DNA of 64,000 bases from assembly GCF_001651855.1 (NCBI RefSeq), contig NZ_LNQC01000042.1, forward strand, positions 62,001 to 126,000. Reading direction: 5' to 3'. The stretch is from Sinorhizobium americanum (GTDB lineage: Bacteria > Pseudomonadota > Alphaproteobacteria > Rhizobiales > Rhizobiaceae). The notes under the pieces are model-generated. The model did not search any database. It was given only the letters and a program-made list of their open reading frames with translations, and was not told the DNA's origin. How positions within the stretch are numbered: position 1 is the stretch's first letter; every line of letters starts with the position of its first letter. The position numbers and the translations under genes were made by a program. Shown piece by piece: positions 55,664 through 64,000 of the stretch.

Positions 55664-56003
55664 GTCGGAGTTCCTCGACCTTCGTTTTTCTCTGCGGCGC
55701 CATTCTTGGCGCCGGTACTCGTTCCCGCCTGATAGACCAAGATGGCCCACCGGGCAATCCATTCAACCGAAACCGCGGGAAACCCGTGGCAGCAGGGGCT
55801 GCCGGACAACCTGGCCGGACCGGTCGACTGCGCACAGTCATGGCCCGATTAACACGGTTTAAGTCTGCCGCAAAGTCCGAAAATGCCCGACATTCGCTTG
55901 CTCAACATTGAATTTCAGGCATTTGGCATCGATGGGCGAAGGCACTGACCGGACGTCCGGCGGCAGGCAGCAGGCTGCATCAGCCGGCCACCGAAAAAGC
56001 GGG
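55664..56003. other. fabG-acpP intergenic region with acpP leader
   Basis: No gene is supported. On the minus strand, CTTTGC (55870-55875) and TTAATC (55847-55852) are 17 bases apart and may be the acpP promoter, leaving a leader of about 175 bases. Near the 3' end of that leader, CGGCGCC/GGCGCCG (55695-55701 and 55708-55714) forms a perfect 7-bp hairpin about 30 bases before the acpP ATG. Confidence 0.45.
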
Positions 56004-56741
56004 TCAGATCATCGCCATGCCGCCGTTGACATGAATGGTTTGGCCGGTGACGTAGCCCGCTTCGTTGGAGGCGAGATAGGCGACGGCGGAAGCGACTTCG
56101 GCGCCGCTTCCCATCCGGCGCATCGGGATCGCTGCCATGATGCCTTCCTTCTGCTTGTCGTTCAGCTTGCCGGTCATGGCGCTCTCGATGAAGCCCGGGG
56201 CCACGCAGTTGACCGTGACGTTGCGGGTGGCAATCTCCTGGGCGAGCGACTTGGAGAAGCCGATCATGCCGGCCTTCGACGCGCAGTAGTTGGCCTGGCC
56301 CGGATTGCCGGTCACGCCGACGACGGAGGTGATGTTGACGATGCGGCCGAAGCGCCGGCGCATCATCGGATGCGTCAGCTCGCGGGTCAGCCGGAACACG
56401 GCCGTCAGGTTGACCTCCAGAACATTGTCCCAGTCCTCGTCGCTCATGCGGACGAAAAGGCCATCCTTGGTGATGCCGGCATTGTTGACGAGGATATCCA
56501 CCCCGCCGAGCTCGGTCTCCGCCTTCTCGCCAAGCGCCTTGACTTCGGCGCGGTCGGAAAGATTTGCAGGGAATATCTGGACCCGCTCGCCAAGAGTGTT
56601 GGCGAGCGCCTCGAGCTTCTCGACGCGGGTGCCGTGGACACCGACGATTGCGCCTTGGGCGTGCAGCATGCGGGCGATTTCCTCGCCGATGCCACCGGAT
56701 GCGCCGGTAACGAGAGCCTTGCGGCCGGAAAGATCGAACAT
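56004..56741 (-). CDS. fabG: 3-oxoacyl-ACP reductase
   Basis: NADPH-dependent reduction of 3-oxoacyl-ACP. The 245-residue SDR protein has the coenzyme loop TGASGGIGEEIARML near residue 12, NNAG near residue 85, the catalytic Ser in NITSVVG and Tyr-x3-Lys in YCASKAG near 151, and the C-terminal GYVTGQTIHVNGGMAM. ATG 56741 is fixed by MFDLSGRKALVTG. It follows fabD by 34 bases on the same strand. Confidence 0.96.
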   Translation of the reverse strand: MFDLSGRKALVTGASGGIGEEIARMLHAQGAIVGVHGTRVEKLEALANTLGERVQIFPANLSDRAEVKALGEKAETELGGVDILVNNAGITKDGLFVRMSDEDWDNVLEVNLTAVFRLTRELTHPMMRRRFGRIVNITSVVGVTGNPGQANYCASKAGMIGFSKSLAQEIATRNVTVNCVAPGFIESAMTGKLNDKQKEGIMAAIPMRRMGSGAEVASAVAYLASNEAGYVTGQTIHVNGGMAMI

Positions 56742-56775
56742 GGATTTCTCCCTTTTACAATGGGCGATTGGGGCG

Positions 56776-57720
56776 TCAGGCCAGAAGGGCGGCAAGCGCC
56801 GCGTCGATGTCGGCAGGCGTATTGACGGCAATGCCGTTGACGGTCTTGTCGATCCGCCGGGCAAGTCCGGTCAGCACCTTGCCCGAGCCGATCTCGTAGA
56901 GCGTCGTCACGTCATTGGCGGCGAACCATTCTACCGTCTCGCGCCAGCGGACCTGGCCGGTGACCTGCTCGACGAGCAGCCGGGCGACCTCGCCCGCATC
57001 GTTGACTGGGGCGGCGAGCACATTGGCGACGACCGGCACGACCGGATCGCGCTTCTCGACTTTGGAAAGGGCCTCGCGCATGGCTTCGGCGGCAGGCTCC
57101 ATCAGAGCGGAATGGAAAGGTGCGGAGACCGGCAGCATAAGCGCGCGCTTGGCGCCTTTTTCCGAGGCGAGTGCGGCGGCCTTTTCCACCGCCTGCTTCT
57201 CGCCCGAAATCACCAGCTGTCCGCCGCCATTGTCATTGGCGATCTGGCAGGCGCCAAGCGATGACGCTTCGCGACAGACCGCTTCGACATCGTCGTGCTC
57301 CAGGCCGATGATCGCGGCCATCGCGCCCTTGCCGACCGGGACGGCCGCCTGCATCGCATTGCCGCGGATGCGCAGGAGCCGCGCCGTGTCGGCAATCGAA
57401 AAGGTTCCGGCCGCACAGAGCGCCGAATACTCGCCGAGCGAATGTCCGGCGACGAAGGAGACCTTGCTTCTGAGATCGAGGCCCTTCGTCTCGAGCACCC
57501 GGATGACCGCCATCGAAACGGCCATCAGCGCCGGCTGTGCATTCGCCGTCAGCGTCAGGGTTTCTTCAGGGCCGTTCCACATGACGTCGGAAAGCCTTTC
57601 GCCGAGCGCGTCGTCGACCTCGGCGAAGACGGCTCCGGCCTCCGGAAAGGCTTCCGCCAGTTCTTTGCCCATGCCGACAGCCTGGCTGCCCTGACCGGGG
57701 AACGTGAATGCAATGCTCAT
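56776..57720 (-). CDS. fabD: malonyl-CoA-ACP transacylase
   Basis: Loads malonyl groups from CoA onto ACP. The 314 residues begin MSIAFTFPGQGSQAVGMGKEL and carry the nucleophile elbow VAGHSLGEYSAL with Ser92 and the later catalytic His in VSAPFHSALMEPA near residue 200. First gene of the fabD-fabG-acpP-fabF cluster. ATG 57720 is preferred over an in-frame start at 57813. Confidence 0.96.
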   Translation of the reverse strand: MSIAFTFPGQGSQAVGMGKELAEAFPEAGAVFAEVDDALGERLSDVMWNGPEETLTLTANAQPALMAVSMAVIRVLETKGLDLRSKVSFVAGHSLGEYSALCAAGTFSIADTARLLRIRGNAMQAAVPVGKGAMAAIIGLEHDDVEAVCREASSLGACQIANDNGGGQLVISGEKQAVEKAAALASEKGAKRALMLPVSAPFHSALMEPAAEAMREALSKVEKRDPVVPVVANVLAAPVNDAGEVARLLVEQVTGQVRWRETVEWFAANDVTTLYEIGSGKVLTGLARRIDKTVNGIAVNTPADIDAALAALLA

Positions 57721-58045
57721 CAGGCGTGCCCTTCCCTGGATTTCGACGGACGATCGTCCGGCCCGTCGCAATCTGCTTTCTCGGTGTGAGCGGAATGCGG
57801 GCGCCGGCGCCACAGTATCCTTACCCCACCGGGTTTCTCTCCATTCACATTCCTGAACGGCGAGTCAAGCGCGCCGCCCCCTCGTTGCCGGCTTTTGCCC
57901 TTGATCTTCGTCAAGCAAGGCTTAAGTTTGCCCGCACCGCCGCACCGGCTCGATATCCTCCAGGTTGCGGCAGCACCCTATTCGAGGGCAGCGTGCCTTT
58001 CTCCTCCCGCCGGCGCGCATCCGCCAATACAAGGAACGTCGCTTC
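57721..58045. other. divergent intergenic region fabD / aldo-keto reductase
   Basis: No gene is supported. The clear element is TTGATCTTCGTCAA at 57901-57914, which fits the FNR/FixK half-site pattern TTGA-N6-TCAA. It is about 180 bases from fabD and 130 from the aldo/keto reductase start. I could not fix promoters for either gene. Confidence 0.45.
57901..57914. promoter_or_regulatory. candidate FixK/FNR-type box
   Basis: TTGATCTTCGTCAA has perfect TTGA and TCAA half-sites with six-base spacing, nine of ten matches to TTGAT-N4-ATCAA. A site of this type can occur by chance in 64 kb, so position in a promoter region is the main support. Confidence 0.3.
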
Positions 58046-59089
58046 ATGCGCTACAATACGCTCGGCCGCACCGGCATCAAGGTTTCCGAAATCTGCCTCG
58101 GCACGATGACCTGGGGTTCGCAGAACACACCGATCGAAGCCCACGGGCAGCTCGACTATGCGGTCGAACGCGGCGTCAACTTCATCGACACCGCCGAACT
58201 TTATCCGACAACGCCGCTTTCGGCGGAAACCTACGGCAATACCGAGCGGATCATCGGCGACTGGCTGGTGGGCCGCCGCCGGCGCGACGACGTGGTGCTT
58301 GCCACCAAGGTCGCCGGCCCCGGCCGTCCCTATATCCGCAACGGCGGTCCGATGACGCCTGAAGGGATAGACGAAGCACTCGACGCCAGCCTCATGCGGC
58401 TGAAGACCGACTATGTCGATCTCTACCAACTGCACTGGCCCAATCGTGGCCACTACCACTTCCGCAATGCCTGGTCCTACGACCCATCGCGGCAGGACAA
58501 GGAGCATGTCGCCGCCGATCTGAAGGCCATTCTCGACAAGCTCGGCGATCTAGTGAAGGCGGGCAAGATCCGCGCCATCGGGCTTTCGAACGACACCGCC
58601 TGGGGCGCAATGAAGATGCTCGATCTCTCCGAGAGACATGGCCTGCCGCGGATCGCCAGCATCCAGAACGAGTACAACCTGCTCTACCGCGCCTTCGACC
58701 TCGATCTCGCCGAACTCTCGCACCATGAGGATGTCGGACTGCTTGCCTATTCACCGCTCGCAGCCGGTTTGCTGACGGGCAAGTATCTGGACGGGGCAAG
58801 GCCCGCCGGCTCGCGCCTGTCGATCAATGGCGACCTCGGCGGACGCTTCACGCCGCACCAAGAGCCGGCGGTCGCCGCCTATGTGGCGCTGGCGCGCGAG
58901 CATGGCCTGGATCCGGCGCAGATGGCGCTCGCCTTTTGCCTGACGCGCCCCTTCATGGCGTCCGTCATCATCGGCGCAACATCAATCCCGCAGCTCAAGA
59001 CCGACATCGGCGCCGCCGACGTGACGCTGTCGCAGGATGTGCTGAATGGAATTCGCCGTCTCCACCGGCTCTATCCGGCGCCGATCTAA
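58046..59089 (+). CDS. aldo/keto reductase (Tas-like)
   Basis: A 347-residue NADPH-dependent aldo/keto reductase with a TIM-barrel fold. Catalytic tetrad segments are seen: NFIDTAELYPT near residue 47 (Asp, Tyr), VVLATKVAGPG near 86 (Lys) and DLYQLHWPNRG near 127 (His). The coenzyme end is ASVIIGATSIPQLKTDI near 312. The insertion of about 30 residues after HWPNRG and the N-terminus MRYNTLGRTGIKVSEICLGTMTWG place it with E. coli Tas. The substrate is unknown. ATG 58046 fits the conserved start. Confidence 0.92.
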   Translation: MRYNTLGRTGIKVSEICLGTMTWGSQNTPIEAHGQLDYAVERGVNFIDTAELYPTTPLSAETYGNTERIIGDWLVGRRRRDDVVLATKVAGPGRPYIRNGGPMTPEGIDEALDASLMRLKTDYVDLYQLHWPNRGHYHFRNAWSYDPSRQDKEHVAADLKAILDKLGDLVKAGKIRAIGLSNDTAWGAMKMLDLSERHGLPRIASIQNEYNLLYRAFDLDLAELSHHEDVGLLAYSPLAAGLLTGKYLDGARPAGSRLSINGDLGGRFTPHQEPAVAAYVALAREHGLDPAQMALAFCLTRPFMASVIIGATSIPQLKTDIGAADVTLSQDVLNGIRRLHRLYPAPI

Positions 59090-59123
59090 GCGACGCCGTC
59101 TTCCCATTCCAGGCAATCCCGCG

Positions 59124-59456
59124 TCAGGCGGCCATCTGACGGCAGCTTTCGGCGCAGCGCTGGCAGGCATCGACGCATTCGGCCATGTCGCCGATGCGTT
59201 CGCAGTCAGCCGCGCACTCGGCACAGATCTCCGCGCATTCGCTGCAGACGTGCCGGTGATGGGGCGTTCCGATCAGCATGAAGTGCGCCGAGGTCCGGCA
59301 TATCTCGGCGCAGACCATCATCAGCCGGAAATGATCGGGCTCGGTGTGCTTGCCGCCCGCCTCGAGACAATCGCTCATTGCCGTCGAAAGACAGGCGCGG
59401 TAGCAGACCAGGCAATTTTCGATGCACTCCTGCATCTTCGGATCGGTATGGTGCAT
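59124..59456 (-). CDS. four-helix-bundle copper-binding (copper storage type) protein
   Basis: A 110-residue Cys-rich protein with repeated CxxxC pairs on predicted helices: CIENCLVCYRAC near residue 10, CLEAGG, CAEICRTS, CSECAEICAECAADC near 72-86 and CVDACQRCAESC near 94-105. This is the pattern of the Csp copper-storage four-helix bundle (DUF326 type), which binds many Cu(I) ions inside the bundle. No signal peptide is present, so it would be the cytosolic form. Two further His motifs (HHTD, TPHHRHVC) may help metal entry. ATG 59456 is preferred over 59534. No copper regulator or pump is adjacent. Confidence 0.9.
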   Translation of the reverse strand: MHHTDPKMQECIENCLVCYRACLSTAMSDCLEAGGKHTEPDHFRLMMVCAEICRTSAHFMLIGTPHHRHVCSECAEICAECAADCERIGDMAECVDACQRCAESCRQMAA

Positions 59457-59575
59457 TGTCGTCTCCTGCAGTTTACGACTGCCGGGCCAACAGGGAAGTG
59501 GGCCGAATGTTCCGCAACTTGGCGCTGCGAACATTCCCTAAGATTTCGGCCCGACGCAGGATCTTCCGATCGCGC

Positions 59576-59604
59576 CTTGCATTTCGGCTGAAAATCCGTA
59601 TAAG
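59576..59604 (+). promoter_or_regulatory. rpsF promoter
   Basis: CTTGCA (59576-59581) and TATAAG (59599-59604) are exactly 17 bases apart, a good match to the rhizobial housekeeping promoter. Transcription from here would give a leader of about 215 bases before rpsF, long enough for a ribosomal protein leader structure. Confidence 0.6.
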
Positions 59605-59828
59605 CGCGCTGTTCGAAACGCCCGGTCTTCTGGCTGGTGGCTGAACGGAGGGCCGGCTTCCTTGCTCGGAGGCCGCCAGGAACGACAAGCTGTTCCGGCC
59701 TCCCGTGTCTCCGCTCTCGACCGTCTCGATACAACACTTTCTTGCCGGCTCGTCCGAGCCCATAAGAACAGTCGTTGAGGCTTAGCCGCCGAGGTCCGGG
59801 CTGATTAACGCAAGAAAGGCAAGCCACA

Positions 59829-60278
59829 ATGGCTCTTTATGAACACGTATTCCTCGCTCGGCAGGACATCACGCCGCAGCAGGTCGACGCCCTCGTCGAG
59901 CAGTACAAGGGTGTCATCGAATCGAACGGCGGCAAGGTCGGCCGGGTCGAGAACTGGGGCCTGAAGTCCCTCACCTACCGCATCAAGAAGAACCGCAAGG
60001 CTCACTACGTCCTCATGGATATCGATGCTCCAGCACCGGCAGTCCACGAAGTCGAGCGCCAGATGCGCATCAACGAAGACGTCCTGCGCTACATGACGAT
60101 CGCCGTCGAGAAGCACGAGGAAGGCCCGTCCGCGATGATGCAGAAGCGCGACCGCGACGACCGTCCGCGCCGCGACGGCGACCGTCCGGACCGTGGTGGT
60201 TTCGGTGACCGTGGTCCGCGTCCGGATCGTGGCGATCGCGACGACCGTCCGCGCCGCCCGCGCGAAGACCGCGCGTAA
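59829..60278 (+). CDS. rpsF: 30S ribosomal protein S6
   Basis: Small-subunit protein that pairs with S18. Residues 1-100 are the S6 fold ([24 protein letters not shown], then [31 protein letters not shown]). From about residue 105 to 149 there is a tail of repeated Arg, Asp, Pro and Gly ([21 protein letters not shown] units), which is low in complexity and much longer than in E. coli. Such tails occur in other Rhizobiales S6 proteins. First gene of the rpsF-rpsR-DUF2232-rplI-dnaB block. Confidence 0.97.
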   Translation: MALYEHVFLARQDITPQQVDALVEQYKGVIESNGGKVGRVENWGLKSLTYRIKKNRKAHYVLMDIDAPAPAVHEVERQMRINEDVLRYMTIAVEKHEEGPSAMMQKRDRDDRPRRDGDRPDRGGFGDRGPRPDRGDRDDRPRRPREDRA

Positions 60279-60302
60279 CCCGAAGCCTAGGAGATAAAGA
60301 CA

Positions 60303-60551
60303 ATGGCTGAAGTTTCTTCCGCTCCGGTACGCCGCCCCTTCCACCGTCGCCGCAAGACCTGCCCCTTCTCGGGCGCAAACGCTCCGCGGATCGACTACAA
60401 GGACGTTCGCCTCCTGCAGCGCTATATTTCCGAGCGCGGCAAGATCGTTCCTTCCCGTATCACGGCCGTTTCCCAGAAGAAGCAGCGCGAACTCGCCCAG
60501 GCGATCAAGCGTGCACGCTTCCTCGGCCTGCTGCCCTACGTCGTATCGTAA
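60303..60551 (+). CDS. rpsR: 30S ribosomal protein S18
   Basis: An 82-residue small-subunit protein binding next to S6. [40 protein letters not shown] is the S18 core, and the C-terminus [18 protein letters not shown] is standard. It follows rpsF by 24 bases with a GGAG ribosome site. Confidence 0.97.
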   Translation: MAEVSSAPVRRPFHRRRKTCPFSGANAPRIDYKDVRLLQRYISERGKIVPSRITAVSQKKQRELAQAIKRARFLGLLPYVVS

Positions 60552-60701
60552 GGCCCTCTCTCTCCGTTGGTCGCCTGACTCAACGGTAACGGACTCTGCG
60601 TCGAGGCGCTTCCTTCGGGTGAGTGCCTTGACGCCTCCCTTCCGCGGTGGGCGCGGATCGGAACCGGCGCGCAATGCGCCAAATCCCATGTTGGGGCAGC
60701 C

Positions 60702-61697
60702 ATGAGCGCGCCCCTAACTGCGTTTGAAGCAGGACAGCGAACGTTGAAGAACTGGAACAGGACATCGCTGATCACCGGCGCGCTTGCCGGCGTTACCGCC
60801 GCCCTTCTGTCGATGGGCGCGAACACGCAGTCGTCCCTGGCAATCGTTCTCTATGCCGCTTCCGCACTGCCGATCCTGATTGCCGGCCTCGGCTGGGGCA
60901 ATACCGCAGCGCTCACCGCGATCATCGTGGCCGGAGCGACGGCGGCAAGTCTGGTCTCGCCTTATTTCGCGCTGCTCATCCTCGTCGTAACGCTCGTTCC
61001 GGCGGCCTGGCTCAGCCATCTCGCCAATCTGGCGCGGCCTGCCTCCGAACTCGGCGGCCCTGAGGGCGCGCTTGCCTGGTATCCGCTCTCCGATATCCTC
61101 GGCCATCTCGCCGGGCTCGTCACCCTCGGCATGATCATCGTCGCCACGATCGTCGGATATGATTCCAGCGTCTCTGACCTGATGGTCGACATGCTCGTCG
61201 AGGCGGTGAAGGCCCAGGAACCGCTCTACAATCCTGACGCGGCCACGATTTCCCAGTTCAAATCGATGTTCACGCTGGCGCTGCCTTTGGTGCAGGGCGC
61301 GCTCTGGGTCGTCATGCTGTTTGCCGCCTATTACGTTGCCACCCGGATCGTCCAGATGTCGGGAAAGTCCCTGCGGCCGCGGGAGGACATCCCCTCTTCG
61401 CTGAGGATGCACCGCAACGCCATCTTCGTCTTCCTCGGCGGCCTGATCCTCACGTTTCTCGGCGGCGCACCGGCGGCGATCGGCGCCCTCGTCTGCGGCA
61501 CGTTCGGGGCGGGCTTTCTGCTCTCGGGCTTCGCCTCCTTCCATTTCCGTACGCGCGGCAAGTCCTGGCGGCTTCCCGTGCTGTGGATCGCCTATCTGTC
61601 GGTGCTCGTTTTCACGATCCCGGCGGTCTTCTTCCTCCTGTCCGGATTGACCGACACGCGACGCACCATCGCGGTCACGCCGACGGGGAAAAGCTAA
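60702..61697 (+). CDS. DUF2232 family membrane protein
   Basis: A 331-residue inner membrane protein with about eight hydrophobic segments. The hydrophobic segments NRTSLITGALAGVTAALLSMG, IVLYAASALPILIAGLGWGNTAA and the WVVMLFAAYYVATRIVQMS segment fit DUF2232, a family found between rpsR and rplI in alphaproteobacteria. No catalytic motif is visible, and the function is unknown. Its constant place in a ribosomal protein operon hints at an essential or growth-linked role, which is inference. Confidence 0.9.
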   Translation: MSAPLTAFEAGQRTLKNWNRTSLITGALAGVTAALLSMGANTQSSLAIVLYAASALPILIAGLGWGNTAALTAIIVAGATAASLVSPYFALLILVVTLVPAAWLSHLANLARPASELGGPEGALAWYPLSDILGHLAGLVTLGMIIVATIVGYDSSVSDLMVDMLVEAVKAQEPLYNPDAATISQFKSMFTLALPLVQGALWVVMLFAAYYVATRIVQMSGKSLRPREDIPSSLRMHRNAIFVFLGGLILTFLGGAPAAIGALVCGTFGAGFLLSGFASFHFRTRGKSWRLPVLWIAYLSVLVFTIPAVFFLLSGLTDTRRTIAVTPTGKS

Positions 61698-61733
61698 CCA
61701 ACGAACAATGCCAAACTGAAAAGGAAACTCAAC

Positions 61734-62309
61734 ATGGAAGTCATTCTCCTCGAACGCATCGCCAGGCTCGGCCAGATGGGCGAAACCGTAAAGGTTCGCG
61801 ACGGCTTTGCCCGTAACTACCTGCTGCCGCTCGGCAAGGCGCTGCGCGCCAACGCCGCCAACAAGGCCCGCTTCGAATCCGAGCGTGCAACGCTCGAAGC
61901 CCGCAACCTCGAGCGCAAGTCGGAAGCCCAGAAGGTCGCCGACAAGCTCGACGGCAAGTCCTTCGTGATCGTCCGCTCGGCAGGCGAAACCGGCCAGCTC
62001 TACGGCTCGGTTGCCGCGCGCGACATCATCGACGTCCTGGCTGCCGAAGGCTTCAACATCAACCGCAACCAGGTCAACCTCAACCAGCCGATCAAGGCGA
62101 TCGGCGTTCACAAGGTAACGCTGCACCTGCACGCGGAAGTCGACGTGGTCATCGAGATCAACGTCGCCCGGTCGGCCGAAGAAGCCGAGCGTCAGGCCAA
62201 GGGCGAAAGCCTGACCTCCGCCGAGGCCATCTACGGCGTCGACGAAGACGCCCTGAAGCCGGAAGACTTCTTCAACCCGGAAGCCGAGTTCGCAGGCGAA
62301 GAAGAATAA
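61734..62309 (+). CDS. rplI: 50S ribosomal protein L9
   Basis: A large-subunit protein binding domain V of 23S rRNA. The 191 residues carry the L9 signature [28 protein letters not shown] near residue 13, a long linking helix and a C-terminal RNA-binding domain. The acidic C-terminal extension (about 150-191, ending EFAGEEE) is longer than in E. coli. It ends at a clear intrinsic terminator. Confidence 0.97.
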   Translation: MEVILLERIARLGQMGETVKVRDGFARNYLLPLGKALRANAANKARFESERATLEARNLERKSEAQKVADKLDGKSFVIVRSAGETGQLYGSVAARDIIDVLAAEGFNINRNQVNLNQPIKAIGVHKVTLHLHAEVDVVIEINVARSAEEAERQAKGESLTSAEAIYGVDEDALKPEDFFNPEAEFAGEEE

Positions 62310-62333
62310 GCTTCAGCGACAGCGCTGAGCGAG

Positions 62334-62367
62334 AAGCCCGGATCCCCGCGATCCGGGCTTTTCTTTT
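62334..62367 (+). terminator. intrinsic terminator after rplI
   Basis: An 11-bp stem AAGCCCGGATC/GATCCGGGCTT with a five-base loop is followed by TTCTTTT, 24 bases after the rplI stop. It separates the ribosomal protein operon from dnaB. Confidence 0.9.
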
Positions 62368-62677
62368 GCCGCCACGCGACAGCATGGGGCCAGCTACAGC
62401 GACCTTTGCGCGTCTGAATAGAGGCGCGGCGCTGTAATGCTGGACGACGCGGGAAAGCGAATCAGATAGATTTGCGGCTGCCCTCGGCCTTGGCGCAACG
62501 CCCGGCGCGGCATGTTTCGGGTCTACCCGCGCGCCCTGTGAATCAGTGTGCACAACCGCCAAAATTCCAAGGCGGAGTCGCAAGCTCCGGCACTGTTGCA
62601 CAGCTACACTAGACTTGGTGGAGGGCAGGCAGCAAACCGGTTGGCTCACGGATTTCAGAGGCGGATACGGACCTACC
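62368..62677. other. rplI-dnaB intergenic region
   Basis: No gene is supported. It holds palindromic repeat copy B and, nearer to dnaB, a small GGAG/CTCC hairpin and TACACT-like -10 candidates around 62610. dnaB must have its own promoter here because of the terminator before it. Confidence 0.5.
62395..62436. repeat. dispersed palindromic repeat, copy B
   Basis: A 42-base palindrome with ends TACAGCG and CGCTGTA. Its reverse complement matches the repeat at 41197-41239 apart from a handful of substitutions and one missing base. The extra 17-bp hairpin seen beside copy A is not present here. Confidence 0.8.

Positions 62678-64000
<1,323 letters not shown>

Overview
The window looks like chromosomal DNA from an alphaproteobacterium of the Rhizobiaceae, most likely Sinorhizobium (Ensifer). 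This is inferred from high GC, dense coding, rhizobial gene blocks (lpiA-acvB, purM-purN beside perM-hdaA, rpsF-rpsR-DUF2232-rplI-dnaB), a RopB-type outer membrane protein and a dispersed palindromic repeat that I recall from Sinorhizobium genomes. I saw no IS element, CRISPR array, rRNA or tRNA. Both ends are cut inside genes: a multicopper oxidase on the left and dnaB on the right.

Layout. 1-4.2 kb: multicopper oxidase tail, ribonuclease D, a class III cyclase interrupted by an in-frame TAG, and an exported phytase/esterase-like protein. 4.2-9.9 kb (minus): permease, hdaA, ppk and ppx. 10.1-11.8 kb: purM-purN. 11.8-20.7 kb (minus): a cyclase-TPR protein, the acid-tolerance pair lpiA-acvB, a Nudix hydrolase and a molybdoenzyme. 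20.8-28.9 kb: rlmJ, two exported proteins (one an RNase T2), a GST, an outer membrane barrel, SDR-uvrC and pgsA-moaD-moaE. 28.9-36.1 kb is the accessory-looking part: an orphan LivH-like permease divergent from a CGNR regulator with an inverted repeat on its promoter, ndk, a GST, DinB, and an 887-residue adenylation-carrier-membrane acyltransferase fusion. 36.4-43 kb: an ABC-F ATPase, a low-GC patch with a start-less small gene, a GNAT protein, a sugar dehydrogenase, holC and pepA with palindromic repeats between them.

43.1-64 kb is core envelope and information machinery: lptF-lptG-lptD-surA-like-pdxA-rsmA on the plus strand, then fabD-fabG-acpP-fabF-mltG-yicC-gmk on the minus strand, an aldo/keto reductase, a cysteine-rich copper-storage-type protein, and the rpsF-rpsR-DUF2232-rplI-dnaB block. 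LPS export, outer membrane protein folding, fatty acid synthesis and peptidoglycan processing thus lie side by side.

The most interesting items are the one-polypeptide A-PCP-AT3 enzyme (32894-35557), the CGNR regulator locus with its 11-bp inverted repeat (29919-29944), a hairpin directly before the lpiA start codon, the cyclase nonsense codon, and the two palindromic repeat copies.
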